Shown one piece after another: positions 36,282 through 45,263 of a stretch of 64,000 bases of DNA. Made by a program: the position numbers and the translations under genes. The notes beneath the pieces were generated by a model. It was given only the letters and a program-made list of their open reading frames with translations, was not told the DNA's origin and ran no database searches. The stretch's first letter is position 1, and each line of letters begins with the position of its first letter. Origin of the DNA: Bradyrhizobium sp. WSM1417 (GTDB taxonomy: Bacteria; Pseudomonadota; Alphaproteobacteria; Rhizobiales; Xanthobacteraceae); NCBI RefSeq assembly GCF_000515415.1, contig NZ_KI911783.1, positions 6,001,831-6,065,830 on the forward strand. Reading direction: 5' to 3'.

Positions 36282-37253
36282 ATGCAAGGCAGCCCTATCA
36301 CCTTCATCGTCGCGTTCATCGTCGTTCTGGCGTTGATCGGCGTCGCTGCATGGCTGGTTCGCCGATTCGCCACCAGCCGGCTCGGCGCCAACACCCAGCG
36401 CGGCCGGATGCCCCGACTCGCCGTGATCGATGCCGCCGCGGTCGACGGCCGCCGCCGCCTGGTGCTGGTCCGGCGCGACAATGTCGAGCATCTGCTGATG
36501 ATCGGCGGCCCCACCGACATCGTCGTCGAACCCAACATCGTGCGCGCAGCGCCCGGCCGCGACCAGCTCCCGCAGCGTCCCAACGCGGCCGAGCCGCCGC
36601 GTCTTGCGCCGATGCATGATACCAGCAGCTGGGCCGACGAAGCACCGCGGCCCGAGCTGCTCGATCATCCCGAGCCGCACATGCCCGAGCCGCCACCACG
36701 GCCCACGCGACCCTCCTTCGCCGACGAAGTGCGCCGACCGGCTCCCGCGATGGCCGAACGCCGCAACGAGCCGCCATTGGGCGGCTTCACCTCCGAGCCG
36801 ATCGCGCCGCGCCCCGAGCGCGAGCTGCGTCCCGAACCTGTTCCGCCGCGCGTTGCGCGCAACGAACCTCCTCTGATGCCGCGTCCGCCGCGCCAGAGCG
36901 AGCCGGTGAAGGCGCCTCCAGTGCGCGCCGAGCGCGTCGCCGCGCCTCCTCCGCCTGTGCCGCAGGCTCCGCCCGTTCCGCCGCCGGCGCCCGCTCCCGC
37001 GGCGCCATCGAGCGCCGAGCAGAATCTCGCCGAGATGGCGCAGCGGCTCGAAGCAGCACTCCGTCGCCCCGCCGGCGAGACGCTTGCTCCTCCGGTCGCG
37101 CCGGAGCCCCCGGCCGCTCCTCCGCGTGTGGCCCGCAGCGAGCCGCCGGCACCACCGGCCGCTCCCGCAAAGCCGGCTCCGGAAAAGACCAGCTTTGAAA
37201 ATCTTGAAGACGAGATGGCCTCGTTGCTCGGCCGTCCGAAGCCGTCTTCGTGA
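36282..37253 (+). CDS. fliO: Flagellar biosynthesis protein FliO with extended C-terminus
   Basis: A 323-aa protein. The first ~100 residues are FliO-like: one transmembrane helix (ITFIVAFIVVLALIGVAAWLV, residues 6-26), then RMPRLAVIDAAAVDGRRRLVLVRRDNVEHLLMIGGPTDIVVEPNI. The remaining ~220 residues are Pro/Ala/Glu/Arg-rich and low in complexity, far longer than in enteric FliO (about 120 aa). GGGGA before ATG 36282 sets the start. It overlaps fliP by four bases (GTGA). Confidence 0.86.
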   Translation: MQGSPITFIVAFIVVLALIGVAAWLVRRFATSRLGANTQRGRMPRLAVIDAAAVDGRRRLVLVRRDNVEHLLMIGGPTDIVVEPNIVRAAPGRDQLPQRPNAAEPPRLAPMHDTSSWADEAPRPELLDHPEPHMPEPPPRPTRPSFADEVRRPAPAMAERRNEPPLGGFTSEPIAPRPERELRPEPVPPRVARNEPPLMPRPPRQSEPVKAPPVRAERVAAPPPPVPQAPPVPPPAPAPAAPSSAEQNLAEMAQRLEAALRRPAGETLAPPVAPEPPAAPPRVARSEPPAPPAAPAKPAPEKTSFENLEDEMASLLGRPKPSS

Positions 37254-38011
37254 GGCTGCCGGCCCTCCCGCGTAGAGTTTTTCTTCTTTCTGTCCTGATG
37301 GGCGCGGCTTCGCTCGCGATGCCGGCGCATGCGCAGGACATCAGCATCAATCTCGGCGGCGGAGGCGCTGGCGGTGGCGGCGTCACCGAGCGCGCGATCC
37401 AGCTGATCGCGCTGCTGACGGTGCTGTCGATCGCCCCGTCGATCCTGATCATGATGACCTCGTTCACGCGCATCGTGGTCGTGCTCTCGCTGCTGCGCAC
37501 CGCGATGGGCACCGCGACCGCCCCGCCGAACTCGGTGATCATCGCGTTGGCGATGTTCCTCACCTTCTTCGTGATGGGACCCGTCCTGCAAAAATCCTAC
37601 GACGAAGGCATCCGTCCGCTGGTCGCCAATCAGCTCGGCGTCGAGGACGCGCTTCAACGCGCCTCCGTCCCCCTGCGCGGCTTCATGCAGAAGAACGTGC
37701 GCGAGAAGGACCTCAAGCTGTTCCTGGATCTCTCCGGCGAGCCGCCGCCCGCCACTCCCGACGAGCTCGGCTTACGCATTCTCGTCCCTGCCTTCATGAT
37801 CTCGGAGCTGAAGCGCGCCTTCGAGATCGGCTTTCTGCTGTTCCTTCCCTTCCTGATCATCGACCTCGTCGTCGCCTCCGTGCTGATGTCGATGGGCATG
37901 ATGATGCTGCCGCCCGCAACGATCTCGCTGCCGTTCAAGCTGATCTTCTTCGTGCTGGTCGACGGCTGGTCGCTGGTGGCAGGCAGCCTGGTGCAGAGTT
38001 ACGGGGGGTAG
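37250..38011 (+). CDS. fliP: Flagellar export apparatus protein FliP
   Basis: A 253-aa FliP starting at GTG inside the fliO stop (GTGA). It has a cleavable signal peptide (LPALPRRVFLLSVLMGAASLAMPAHA) as in most FliP, then the core SIAPSILIMMTSFTRIVVVLSLLRTAMGT, FVMGPVLQKSYDEGIRPL, and GMMMLPPATISLPFKLIFFVLVDGW. Part of the FliPQR gate. Confidence 0.96.
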   Translation: MRLPALPRRVFLLSVLMGAASLAMPAHAQDISINLGGGGAGGGGVTERAIQLIALLTVLSIAPSILIMMTSFTRIVVVLSLLRTAMGTATAPPNSVIIALAMFLTFFVMGPVLQKSYDEGIRPLVANQLGVEDALQRASVPLRGFMQKNVREKDLKLFLDLSGEPPPATPDELGLRILVPAFMISELKRAFEIGFLLFLPFLIIDLVVASVLMSMGMMMLPPATISLPFKLIFFVLVDGWSLVAGSLVQSYGG

Positions 38012-38101
38012 CGGCGACCATGCACGCGACGCTCACCCGGCATGAAGATGCATCAGGTTGTCACCTTCGGCACCTCTCGAGAGGCGAGAGCTAGCGGGTT
38101 C

Positions 38102-41100
38102 CTACCGCGTCATCTTGATCTGCCGCACGACGGGGATCGTGGGCAGCGAGCCGGTGTGGTCGGACTCGTCCTTGGCCTGCGGAGAGGCCGGCGCGCGGGC
38201 GGTGGCGTCGGGGAAGCGCTGCTTCATCTCGCGCAGGAAGCCGTCGAGCGTGTCGACGCTGGCAGCCAGCTTGGCGATATCGGCGAATTCGGCGCTGGAG
38301 GCGCCGGTCGGCTTGCTCGCGATGTCGAAGGCGAGCCGATCGGCGCTCTCGCTCATCAGCGGCGCATATTTCTCGCGGAAGCGCGACATGCCGATCGAGT
38401 CGTCGGCGAGCGCATACCCGACGGCCGCGCGGATGATATCGCTTTTCTCCACCGCGTTGAGCGGCTTGAAGTCGCGGAAGCGCTCGCCGTAATAAAGCTC
38501 GATCTGCTCGGCGGATTCACGCCAGCGCCGCGCCGCCCAGAAGATGTCGGAGCGTAGCCGCAGCACTTCGCGCCCTGTAACGTTGGAGACGATGTCGAGC
38601 GCGAGATCGTGGCGGCCGACGTCGCTCTGGGCACGCGCCTCCAGCAGCAGGCGCTGCTGCCTGAGCTCGCCGGAGAGGTCGCTGATACGGCTCGCGCGCA
38701 ACGCCGTGATCGCCATGTCGGGTCTGCGGTTGGCGAGATAGATCATGGACAGGCGTGCGGCGACCTGTGCACGCGCCGCGCCTTCGAGGCGGTGGTCCAC
38801 CTGGTATTGCAGGAGCTCGGCGGCCTGGTCGAGCAGATCGATCGAGGCGAGACGGTCGGAGAGGCGCCGGATCAGTTCGTCGCCGCGGCGGCCGATCGGC
38901 GTCAACTCGCGGAACTCGTAGAACATCCCGAGCGCTTCGATCGGCGGCAGCTCGTCGCCCTTGGGCCCCAGGAAGATCTGCGTGAACAGGTCGGAGGCGA
39001 GGTCCTGCGCTTGGCGCGAGGCTTCCGCGTTCGGCTGCAGCTTTGTCGCGGTACGCGCCGCGGTGAGCGCGTCCCGGTAGCGCCCGTTCTCGGCAAACAT
39101 CTGCGACAGCATCTGCAGCGTCTTGACCTCGATCGAGTCGCCGCGCCAGGTCATCGCGAGCGTTTCGAGCTCGCGCAACGCGTCTTCCTTGCTGATCTCG
39201 TCGCGCTTCTGCCGCAGCGCGACTTCGAGCTGCTTGGCCTCGGCCGCAGCCGGCCGGTCGGACGAGCCGACCGCGAACTTGTAGTCGTCGAGCGCGTCCT
39301 TGTCGTGGCCGAGCGCCTCGGCGAGCCGGCCGCGCAGCACGGCGAAGCCGGGCGCAGCCTCGGGCGAGACGCCGACCACCTCGAGCTCGCTGCGGCGCTT
39401 GGAGGCGCCGGCATAGTCCTTCACCTCGAGCGAAGCGCGCATCGCCTCCATCGTCACGATGCGCTGGATGTCGAGCGGCAGCGAGGCGATGGCGAATTCG
39501 ACGTTCTTGAACTTCTCGCGCGCGTCCGCCCATTTGCCCTGGCGCGCATAGGCGAGCGCCTTCCAAAGCTGGGAATCGTGGCTGTTGCCGATCACGGGGT
39601 TGGCGAGGTCCTTCAGGCCCTGCGCCGGCCGGCCGATCAGGATGCTCGCGATCGCATGCATGATCAGCGCACCGCTCTCCTCCTTGTTGAGGGGATCGGC
39701 CAGCATCAATTCGGTGACGGCCTTGGCCTCGTGATACATCGCGCGCGACATGTAGAATTGCGCGAGGTCGAGCCGCGGCAGCGAACGCATCGCCGGCTCG
39801 ACGTTGGAGATCGCAGTAATCAGCTCGTTCTGGCGCGCTATGAAATTTTCCGACTGGCCCTTGCGCCAGCCTTCGGGGCTGAAGACCGGCCGCACTGCGG
39901 TCGGCGCGCGCTCGGCGGAGATGTCGACCGGTGACAGCGTCAGCCCGCCCTTTTTGCCGAGGATGACCTTGTCGGCCCCGACCTCGACGCCGACCTCGTC
40001 GGAATTCGGCCGGATCGCGATGCCATGCGCGGATTCCAGCAGCGCGAGATCAACGAGATCCTGCCGCTTGATGAAGCCGCGCACCGGCCGCTGCGCGGTG
40101 ATGATATAGAGCGTGTCGCCGGCGTCGGGATCGGTGAGCTTGTGCAGGAGCCCCGGATTGGCGAAGGGGATCGCGATGTTGGCAAGCGCTGGGTCGGTGA
40201 TGTTGCGCGAGATCATCAGCGGCAGCGGCGTCGCCTGGATCTTGTCGGCGAGGGTCAAGAGCCAGTTGGTCTGTTTGCCGACCTCCTCGCTCGTCAACGA
40301 ATAGACCAGCGGCCGGGTGAGACGGATGCGCACCGCCTGTCCCTTCTCGAGCGGGACGCGGCCGACCTCGCCAATCATCGCACCGCCCTTGGTGCGGATC
40401 GCCTCGATGTCGATCGGCTTCGCCGTATCGAACACCAGCCAGACGGTGTCGCCACGGCGGAACGCGGCCGCAGGCGTTGCGACCTGTAGCGGGAAGGTCA
40501 CGCGCAGGCCGTCGCTGTCGCGGCGGACATCGACGCTGGCACCACTCGGCTGCGGAGCTGCGGGCGCCTCTGCTGGAGCAGCCTTGACGGCCTCCGTGGC
40601 CGGCTCCTTGACGGGTTCCTTGGCAGCTTCCTTCACGACCGCTTGAGGCGCGTCGGCCATGACCGGCTTGGCGGGCGCGACCGCAGTTTCTGCAACTGGC
40701 GCGACCGTCTTCGAAACTTCCTTGGGCGCTTGCGCGGCGGGCGCGGCTTCGGACGCAGGAGCCGGCACCGATTTCGGCGCTTCAGCGGGCGGCATGGCGG
40801 CGGGCGGTTCCGGCTTCACCTCGGGCTTGACGTCGATCCTGGCTTCGCGCGCGATCGTCTCGGACGTCGGCGGCGCGATCTCGCGATGCGCGTCCTTCGG
40901 CTTCTCGGCGGCCGGCTTTTCAGGCGCAGGCGCCGGTCCATGGGCGGCGGGCTTGGCTTGCGCGATCGCAGCTTCCGCCGAATTGGCCATCTTGCCCTTG
41001 TCCGGCTGGAAGGAGATGTCGACGACGTAGTTCTTCTCGTCGCGGAACGAATGCACGTCGGAATCGCCGATCAGCGCGATCTCGACACTGGTCTGGTCGA

Positions 41101-41887
41101 TGTCGGCCTTCTGCTTGATCGAGGCGACGTTCGGCGGCGCTGCGACGACCGCGTCCGCCAGATCGAAATTGAGGTTGGCGTTGAAAGCGAGCGTGAGCTT
41201 CTGCTCGTTGAGCACGGAGGACACACCGACGCCGTCGGGCATCTCGAACACGAAGCGGACGAAGGTCGGCTGCACCGAGGCGCGCACGCGGATCTGCGGA
41301 CGCTTCTTGCTCTCCGCTGCGGCGCGCTGGGCGCGTAACGCGCGTTCGGCGACGCGCGCGCGCTCGGCGAGTTCCTTGACCACGTCCATCGGCAGGCTTG
41401 GCGGCGGCCCCTTCCAACCCTCCGGCAAGAGGTCGATGAAGGTTCGTTCGCCGGCATTCATGGTGTTGACGGTAACGCGCCGCGCCAGCGACAGGCGGAT
41501 GGCGCCGCCGTCGGGATCGCGGCGGGCGGAGTTGACGTAATCGGGCGCGCCTTCCGGGACGCGGTCGACGGGAACGTCGACCGCCCGGTCGAAGCGGATG
41601 ACGAGAATCGAGCCGGCCGTCGTCACCTCTGACGGAACGTCCTCCCCGAGCTTGATCACGAGACGGGCAAAGCCGCCGCTGGCCGAGAAAGTCGCCTCGC
41701 CGCGGATAGCATCGGCCGCCCGGACAGGCGCCGTGACGCCGATCAGCAGGCTGGCTGCCAGCAGCGGCCCCGCGCGGACATGACGCGACAGCCTCCGCGC
41801 CAGGGCGCGGGCTCGCGACACAAATCCAGCGGCAGCCTCTCGCGCCATTGGCGGCATTTCTTCCGGTTCGACGGTCCACGCCGGCAT
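38102..41887 (-). CDS. Large envelope protein with TPR-like region, flagellar locus
   Basis: A 1261-aa protein downstream of motE. A signal or anchor helix lies around residues 38-58 (GPLLAASLLIGVTAPVRAADA), followed by AMIN-like beta repeats (about 60-300: GEATFSASGGFARLVIKL, RFVFEMPDGVGVSSV, YVVDISFQPDKG). A long Pro/Ala/Lys linker (about 310-450), more beta sheet (about 455-670), then an alpha-solenoid of TPR-like repeats to about 1220 (AQFYMSRAMYHEAKAVTELML, ALAYARQGKWADAREKFKN and others). It probably sits in the periplasm as a scaffold for the motor. Its own perfect CtrA box precedes it. No exact family name is offered. Confidence 0.82.
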   Translation of the reverse strand: MPAWTVEPEEMPPMAREAAAGFVSRARALARRLSRHVRAGPLLAASLLIGVTAPVRAADAIRGEATFSASGGFARLVIKLGEDVPSEVTTAGSILVIRFDRAVDVPVDRVPEGAPDYVNSARRDPDGGAIRLSLARRVTVNTMNAGERTFIDLLPEGWKGPPPSLPMDVVKELAERARVAERALRAQRAAAESKKRPQIRVRASVQPTFVRFVFEMPDGVGVSSVLNEQKLTLAFNANLNFDLADAVVAAPPNVASIKQKADIDQTSVEIALIGDSDVHSFRDEKNYVVDISFQPDKGKMANSAEAAIAQAKPAAHGPAPAPEKPAAEKPKDAHREIAPPTSETIAREARIDVKPEVKPEPPAAMPPAEAPKSVPAPASEAAPAAQAPKEVSKTVAPVAETAVAPAKPVMADAPQAVVKEAAKEPVKEPATEAVKAAPAEAPAAPQPSGASVDVRRDSDGLRVTFPLQVATPAAAFRRGDTVWLVFDTAKPIDIEAIRTKGGAMIGEVGRVPLEKGQAVRIRLTRPLVYSLTSEEVGKQTNWLLTLADKIQATPLPLMISRNITDPALANIAIPFANPGLLHKLTDPDAGDTLYIITAQRPVRGFIKRQDLVDLALLESAHGIAIRPNSDEVGVEVGADKVILGKKGGLTLSPVDISAERAPTAVRPVFSPEGWRKGQSENFIARQNELITAISNVEPAMRSLPRLDLAQFYMSRAMYHEAKAVTELMLADPLNKEESGALIMHAIASILIGRPAQGLKDLANPVIGNSHDSQLWKALAYARQGKWADAREKFKNVEFAIASLPLDIQRIVTMEAMRASLEVKDYAGASKRRSELEVVGVSPEAAPGFAVLRGRLAEALGHDKDALDDYKFAVGSSDRPAAAEAKQLEVALRQKRDEISKEDALRELETLAMTWRGDSIEVKTLQMLSQMFAENGRYRDALTAARTATKLQPNAEASRQAQDLASDLFTQIFLGPKGDELPPIEALGMFYEFRELTPIGRRGDELIRRLSDRLASIDLLDQAAELLQYQVDHRLEGAARAQVAARLSMIYLANRRPDMAITALRASRISDLSGELRQQRLLLEARAQSDVGRHDLALDIVSNVTGREVLRLRSDIFWAARRWRESAEQIELYYGERFRDFKPLNAVEKSDIIRAAVGYALADDSIGMSRFREKYAPLMSESADRLAFDIASKPTGASSAEFADIAKLAASVDTLDGFLREMKQRFPDATARAPASPQAKDESDHTGSLPTIPVVRQIKMTR

Positions 41888-41925
41888 TGCTACCGGCCCC
41901 TGCCCCAGACTGTAGATTTTGGCAA

Positions 41926-41940
41926 TTAAGGACTTCTTAA
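41926..41940. promoter_or_regulatory. CtrA box upstream of the 1261-aa gene
   Basis: TTAAGGACTTCTTAA, a perfect TTAA-N7-TTAA, lies 39 bp before the ATG at 41887, in the 63-bp gap after motE. It suggests a separate CtrA-controlled promoter inside the fliL-motE gene row. Confidence 0.78.
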
Positions 41941-41950
41941 GTATGAGCCC

Positions 41951-42709
41951 TCAATTCGGCTTTTGCGTCGGCTTGCCGTCGATCTTGGGCAGTTCGCCGG
42001 CCGAGGCGGACTGATCGCCGCCGCCATTGGCCCGGCGGGCCATCTCGACCGTCAGCCGCTCGGCGGCCTCCGGCGACATCAGTCCCATGATGTCCGACAT
42101 TTTTCGCGGCGCGATCTGCGAGGCGATCTCGATCAGCACGCCCATCTCGAGCCGGTCAAAGACTCGCGCGGCGTCCTTGGGTTTCATGCCCTCATACATG
42201 GTCACGAGGCCCTTCATGCGCTGGGCTTCGGCGGCCTTCTGCTCGGCCTGCGTCGCGGAGATACGGGTTTCCACCGCCTTCATCTCCTCGACCTTGTTTT
42301 CGATGCGCTTCTCGGCGGATTTCAACAGGCTCTCGCGGATGTCGATCTCGCGCTGGCGGGCCTCGATCTCCTGGCGGCGCGACTGCAGGCGTTCCAGGAT
42401 CGCGCGCTCCGAGGCGGAGATCTGCGGCTGGGCTTCCTCCTTGACCGCGGCGCCTTCGGACTTGGTATCGGGTGCGGCCGGCTTCGGCGCCTCCTTTGGC
42501 GCGCCATGGGTCGAGCCGGTGATGTCGGGATCCTCGCGGCCGGCCGGGAAGTTCAGATTCTCCTGCGCCCAGGATTTTTTGACCTGGCTCGGCTTGTAGT
42601 CGAAGACATAGCCGCCATTGATCACAAGACCCGTGACCTTCAGCGCGGCGAGGCCAGCGACGGCAACCAGCACAATCGGAATGACGCGGATGTTGCGAAA
42701 AGACTTCAT
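41951..42709 (-). CDS. motE: Flagellar motor protein MotE (MgtE-N domain)
   Basis: A 252-aa protein: one N-terminal membrane helix (IPIVLVAVAGLAALKVTGLVI), a Pro/Glu linker, a long coiled coil (residues about 100-165, RLQSRRQEIEARQREIDIRE) and a C-terminal MgtE-N-like segment (GLVTMYEGMKPKDAARVFDRLEMGVLIEIASQIAPRKMSDIMG). This is the MotE architecture, a periplasmic chaperone of the motor in alphaproteobacteria. It begins 9 nt after the DUF6468 gene. Confidence 0.9.
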   Translation of the reverse strand: MKSFRNIRVIPIVLVAVAGLAALKVTGLVINGGYVFDYKPSQVKKSWAQENLNFPAGREDPDITGSTHGAPKEAPKPAAPDTKSEGAAVKEEAQPQISASERAILERLQSRRQEIEARQREIDIRESLLKSAEKRIENKVEEMKAVETRISATQAEQKAAEAQRMKGLVTMYEGMKPKDAARVFDRLEMGVLIEIASQIAPRKMSDIMGLMSPEAAERLTVEMARRANGGGDQSASAGELPKIDGKPTQKPN

Positions 42710-42718
42710 ACCCTGACT

Positions 42719-43165
42719 TTATGCCGCAAGACCGTTGGATCGCCGGCGTTCGGAGAAGGCTTCGGCCGCAGCCGCCACCGCCTTCGCCGACGAGGGCTTG
42801 GCTGCGGGCGCAGCGACCATTTCCGGGTTCGTCACGGGGCGCGCGGCGATCGCGATCTTGGACAGCCGCCGCACCACGTTGTCGGCTTCGCCGAGTTGCT
42901 TGTAGAGCTGCTCGGACATCTGGGTCGCCGCCGCAAGCTGGCTGCCGAGGTTCTCGTTGACGTCGCGCACGGCGAGCTTCAGCCCGCCGATCGCGCGCTC
43001 GGCGATCTCGGTTGCGGTGATCAGCTCGCCGATGACCGCCTTCAGCGAATGCTCGTCCGCCTTCAGTCGCGTCAGTCGCTTGTTGAGCGTGACGCAGTAG
43101 ACGATGGTCAGCATCAGCAGAATAGCCACCAGCGTCTCGATCGCCATTCCTAGGGAGTGGTTCAT
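42719..43165 (-). CDS. DUF6468 flagellar-locus protein
   Basis: A 148-aa protein with one N-terminal membrane helix (ETLVAILLMLTIVYCVTLNKRL) and a coiled coil (residues about 35-95), followed by a low-complexity Ala/Ser tail. This is the DUF6468 arrangement, found between fliM and motE in many alphaproteobacteria. Its ATG overlaps the fliM stop by four bases (ATGA). Function unknown but tied to the motor. Confidence 0.85.
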   Translation of the reverse strand: MNHSLGMAIETLVAILLMLTIVYCVTLNKRLTRLKADEHSLKAVIGELITATEIAERAIGGLKLAVRDVNENLGSQLAAATQMSEQLYKQLGEADNVVRRLSKIAIAARPVTNPEMVAAPAAKPSSAKAVAAAAEAFSERRRSNGLAA

Positions 43166-44364
43166 GGGGCCTCCATCATCTTGTTCTGCTCGTCGACCTT
43201 TTCGAACATCGCAAGTGTCGTACTTGGCTTGCGCAAGGGTTTCGTCACCCGTATCGCGACGCGGTCGCCGACCCGGCCCATGCGTCCTTCGGTGATGGTA
43301 ACGTCGCCGCAGCGGACGGTGACGCTGGCATCCGCGCGCATGTCCAGCGGCAGCGTGTCGCCGACCTTCAGCCGCATCAGCTGCTTGAGCGGAATGTCGG
43401 CTTCGTAGAGCACGGCGTCGACGGAGATCTCGGCCTGGACGATCTCGGTGGCGAAATGGCCTTCCCAGATCTGGTCGCGGCCGAACTTTTCGCCCATGAA
43501 CATCTGGAGCAGGACGCCCCGAATCGGCTCGATGGTCGCGTAAGGCAGCAGGAGCTCGATGTTGCCGCCGCGATCTTCCATGTCGATGCGCAGGCGCACC
43601 AGGATCGCGGCGTTGGCAGGACGGCTGATCGCGGCGAAACGCGGGTTGGTCTCGAGCCGGTCGATGGTGAAGGTCACCGGCGACAGCGGCCGAAACGCCT
43701 GTTCGGCATCAGTCATGACGACTTCGACGAGCCGCTTGACCAATTCTGTCTCGATGGTGGTGTAGGGCCGGCCCTCGATGCGTAGCTGGCTCGAGCCGCG
43801 GCGGCCGCCGAGCAGCACGTCGATCATCGAGTAGATCAGGCTGGAATCGACCACAGCCATGCCGAAATTGTCCCACTCTTCGGCCTTGAAGACAGTGAGG
43901 ACGGCGGGCAACGGGATCGAGTTCATGTAGTCGCCGAAGCGCACCGAAGTGATGCGGTCGAGCGAGACTTCGACGTTGTCGGAGGTGAAATTGCGTAAGG
44001 AGGTCGTCAGCAACCGCACCAGGCGGTCGAAGACGATTTCGAGCATCGGTAGACGCTCGTAGGAGACCATCGCCGAATCGATGATGGCGCGAATGCCGGA
44101 ATGGTCGTCGAGCGTGACGTCGCCGACCGCGAAGCCGAGGAGGTTGTCGATCTCCTCCTGCGACAGCACGCGTTCGCCGGAATTCTTGCCGGCGCCGAGA
44201 TCGCGGCTGCCATCCTCGACCATGGCGGCCCATTGCAGGGCCATGGTTTCGGATAGTTCGTTTTCGGCAGCAGCCTTCGCGGCCTCGGCGGGATCCTCGG
44301 AATCGAGCGAGGCCTCCCATTGGGCGGCAATTGCATCCTGGTCTGGTTGGTCGGTGCCTGCCAT
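43162..44364 (-). CDS. fliM: Flagellar motor switch protein FliM
   Basis: A 400-aa FliM. The CheY-binding motif LSQEEIDNLLG lies at residue 67 rather than at the N-terminus, preceded by an Ala/Glu-rich extension. The central domain (SLRNFTSDNVEVSLDRITSVRFGDYMNSIP) and the C-terminal SpoA domain (VGDTLPLDMRADASVTVRCGDVTITEGRMGRVGDRVAIRV) are intact. It starts 19 nt after fliL. The extension is seen in other alphaproteobacteria but is long. Confidence 0.96.
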   Translation of the reverse strand: MAGTDQPDQDAIAAQWEASLDSEDPAEAAKAAAENELSETMALQWAAMVEDGSRDLGAGKNSGERVLSQEEIDNLLGFAVGDVTLDDHSGIRAIIDSAMVSYERLPMLEIVFDRLVRLLTTSLRNFTSDNVEVSLDRITSVRFGDYMNSIPLPAVLTVFKAEEWDNFGMAVVDSSLIYSMIDVLLGGRRGSSQLRIEGRPYTTIETELVKRLVEVVMTDAEQAFRPLSPVTFTIDRLETNPRFAAISRPANAAILVRLRIDMEDRGGNIELLLPYATIEPIRGVLLQMFMGEKFGRDQIWEGHFATEIVQAEISVDAVLYEADIPLKQLMRLKVGDTLPLDMRADASVTVRCGDVTITEGRMGRVGDRVAIRVTKPLRKPSTTLAMFEKVDEQNKMMEAP

Positions 44365-44383
44365 GATCCCTAGCCCGTCATGC

Positions 44384-44884
44384 TCACTGGATCACGACTT
44401 CCTTGAACAGCACCGCGCTGACCTGGACCGGAGCGACCGCCGCGTTGACGCGCTTGGTCAGCTCTTCCTTGAGGCGGAAGATGCCGGCGGAACCGTTGAG
44501 GTCCGAGGAGCGCAGCTCGCGTGCATAGGTCTGGAAGATGTCGGTGATGCGCGGCATCGTCGGCTTGATCGCCTCGACCTGCTTCTCTTCCTTCAGCTCC
44601 AGCACGATCTTGAGCTTCAGATATTGCACGCGCTCGCCCGGCGCGCCGGCGAGGTTGACCATGATGTCTGGAACCTCGACGAAAGACGGCGGCTTCGGCG
44701 GAGGCGCCGCCTCGGCGTGATGCTCGTCGTCGCCGTGACGGAAAAAGAAGAACCAGGTCGCGGCGCCGCCGCCGAGAACGGCGAGCAGGCCCACGGCCAT
44801 GATCATCAGCTTGAACTTGTTCTTGGGCGGAGCCGCTTCCGCGCCCTCAGTGGCTGCGCCGCCTTCCGCTTCATTCTCTGCCAT
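44384..44884 (-). CDS. fliL: Flagellar basal-body-associated protein FliL
   Basis: A 166-aa protein with a soluble head, one transmembrane helix (KFKLMIMAVGLLAVLGGGAATWFFFF) and a periplasmic SPFH-like domain containing VPDIMVNLAGAPGERVQYLKLKIVLEL. First gene of the operon fliL-fliM-DUF6468-motE. A TTAACCAT half-site lies about 120 bp upstream. Confidence 0.95.
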   Translation of the reverse strand: MAENEAEGGAATEGAEAAPPKNKFKLMIMAVGLLAVLGGGAATWFFFFRHGDDEHHAEAAPPPKPPSFVEVPDIMVNLAGAPGERVQYLKLKIVLELKEEKQVEAIKPTMPRITDIFQTYARELRSSDLNGSAGIFRLKEELTKRVNAAVAPVQVSAVLFKEVVIQ

Positions 44885-45002
44885 GATCGCCGCGCTCGCT
44901 CATCTCTCAAAGGGGTCGAAAGAGCGAAGCTCCTGGCAGACAGTGACGCGATACAAGTGCCCCAGCGCAGTGCTCCTCTTACGTCCAAACGCTACGGTAA
45001 TA

Positions 45003-45010
45003 ATGGTTAA
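45003..45010 (-). promoter_or_regulatory. TTAACCAT half-site between fliL and flgF
   Basis: Reads TTAACCAT on the minus strand (ATGGTTAA on +). It is the known CtrA half-site, but no second TTAA lies at the right spacing. A second, degenerate copy (TTAGCCATG) lies about 55 bp further upstream. The region 44885-45263 contains no gene. Confidence 0.5.
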
Positions 45011-45137
45011 CGGAACCTTTCCATTGGGCCTTCGCTAGGAAAAATCTGCCGGGCAAACATGGCTAACAGATCCTTTCTGCCGCCTCCCCGCCCTCTCGAA
45101 AAACAGTCAAAATATTGAAAACACACCATTTTTCAGC

Positions 45138-45154
45138 TTGGCACGAGTTTCGCT
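45138..45154 (+). promoter_or_regulatory. Sigma-54 promoter of flgF
   Basis: TTGGCACGAGTTTCGCT matches the -24/-12 consensus TGGCACG-N4-TTGCW with one mismatch; GG and GC are 10 bp apart as required. It lies 110 bp upstream of the flgF start. Confidence 0.82.
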
Positions 45155-45263
45155 GAGAAAAGATCGAGACCCAAGGTTTGGGAGAACCCGAGGTCTCGTT
45201 CACGGGATCGGCCAATGCGCTTGGGAGAGCGAGCTGGCGGATCTCACTCAGGGGAGATTTCCG

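Noticed and set aside
38609..39934. A + strand frame of about 440 codons opposite the 1261-aa gene
   Set aside because: Composition (Arg, Leu, Glu, Gly repeats) is that of an antisense shadow; the sense strand has clear helical repeats and a signal peptide.
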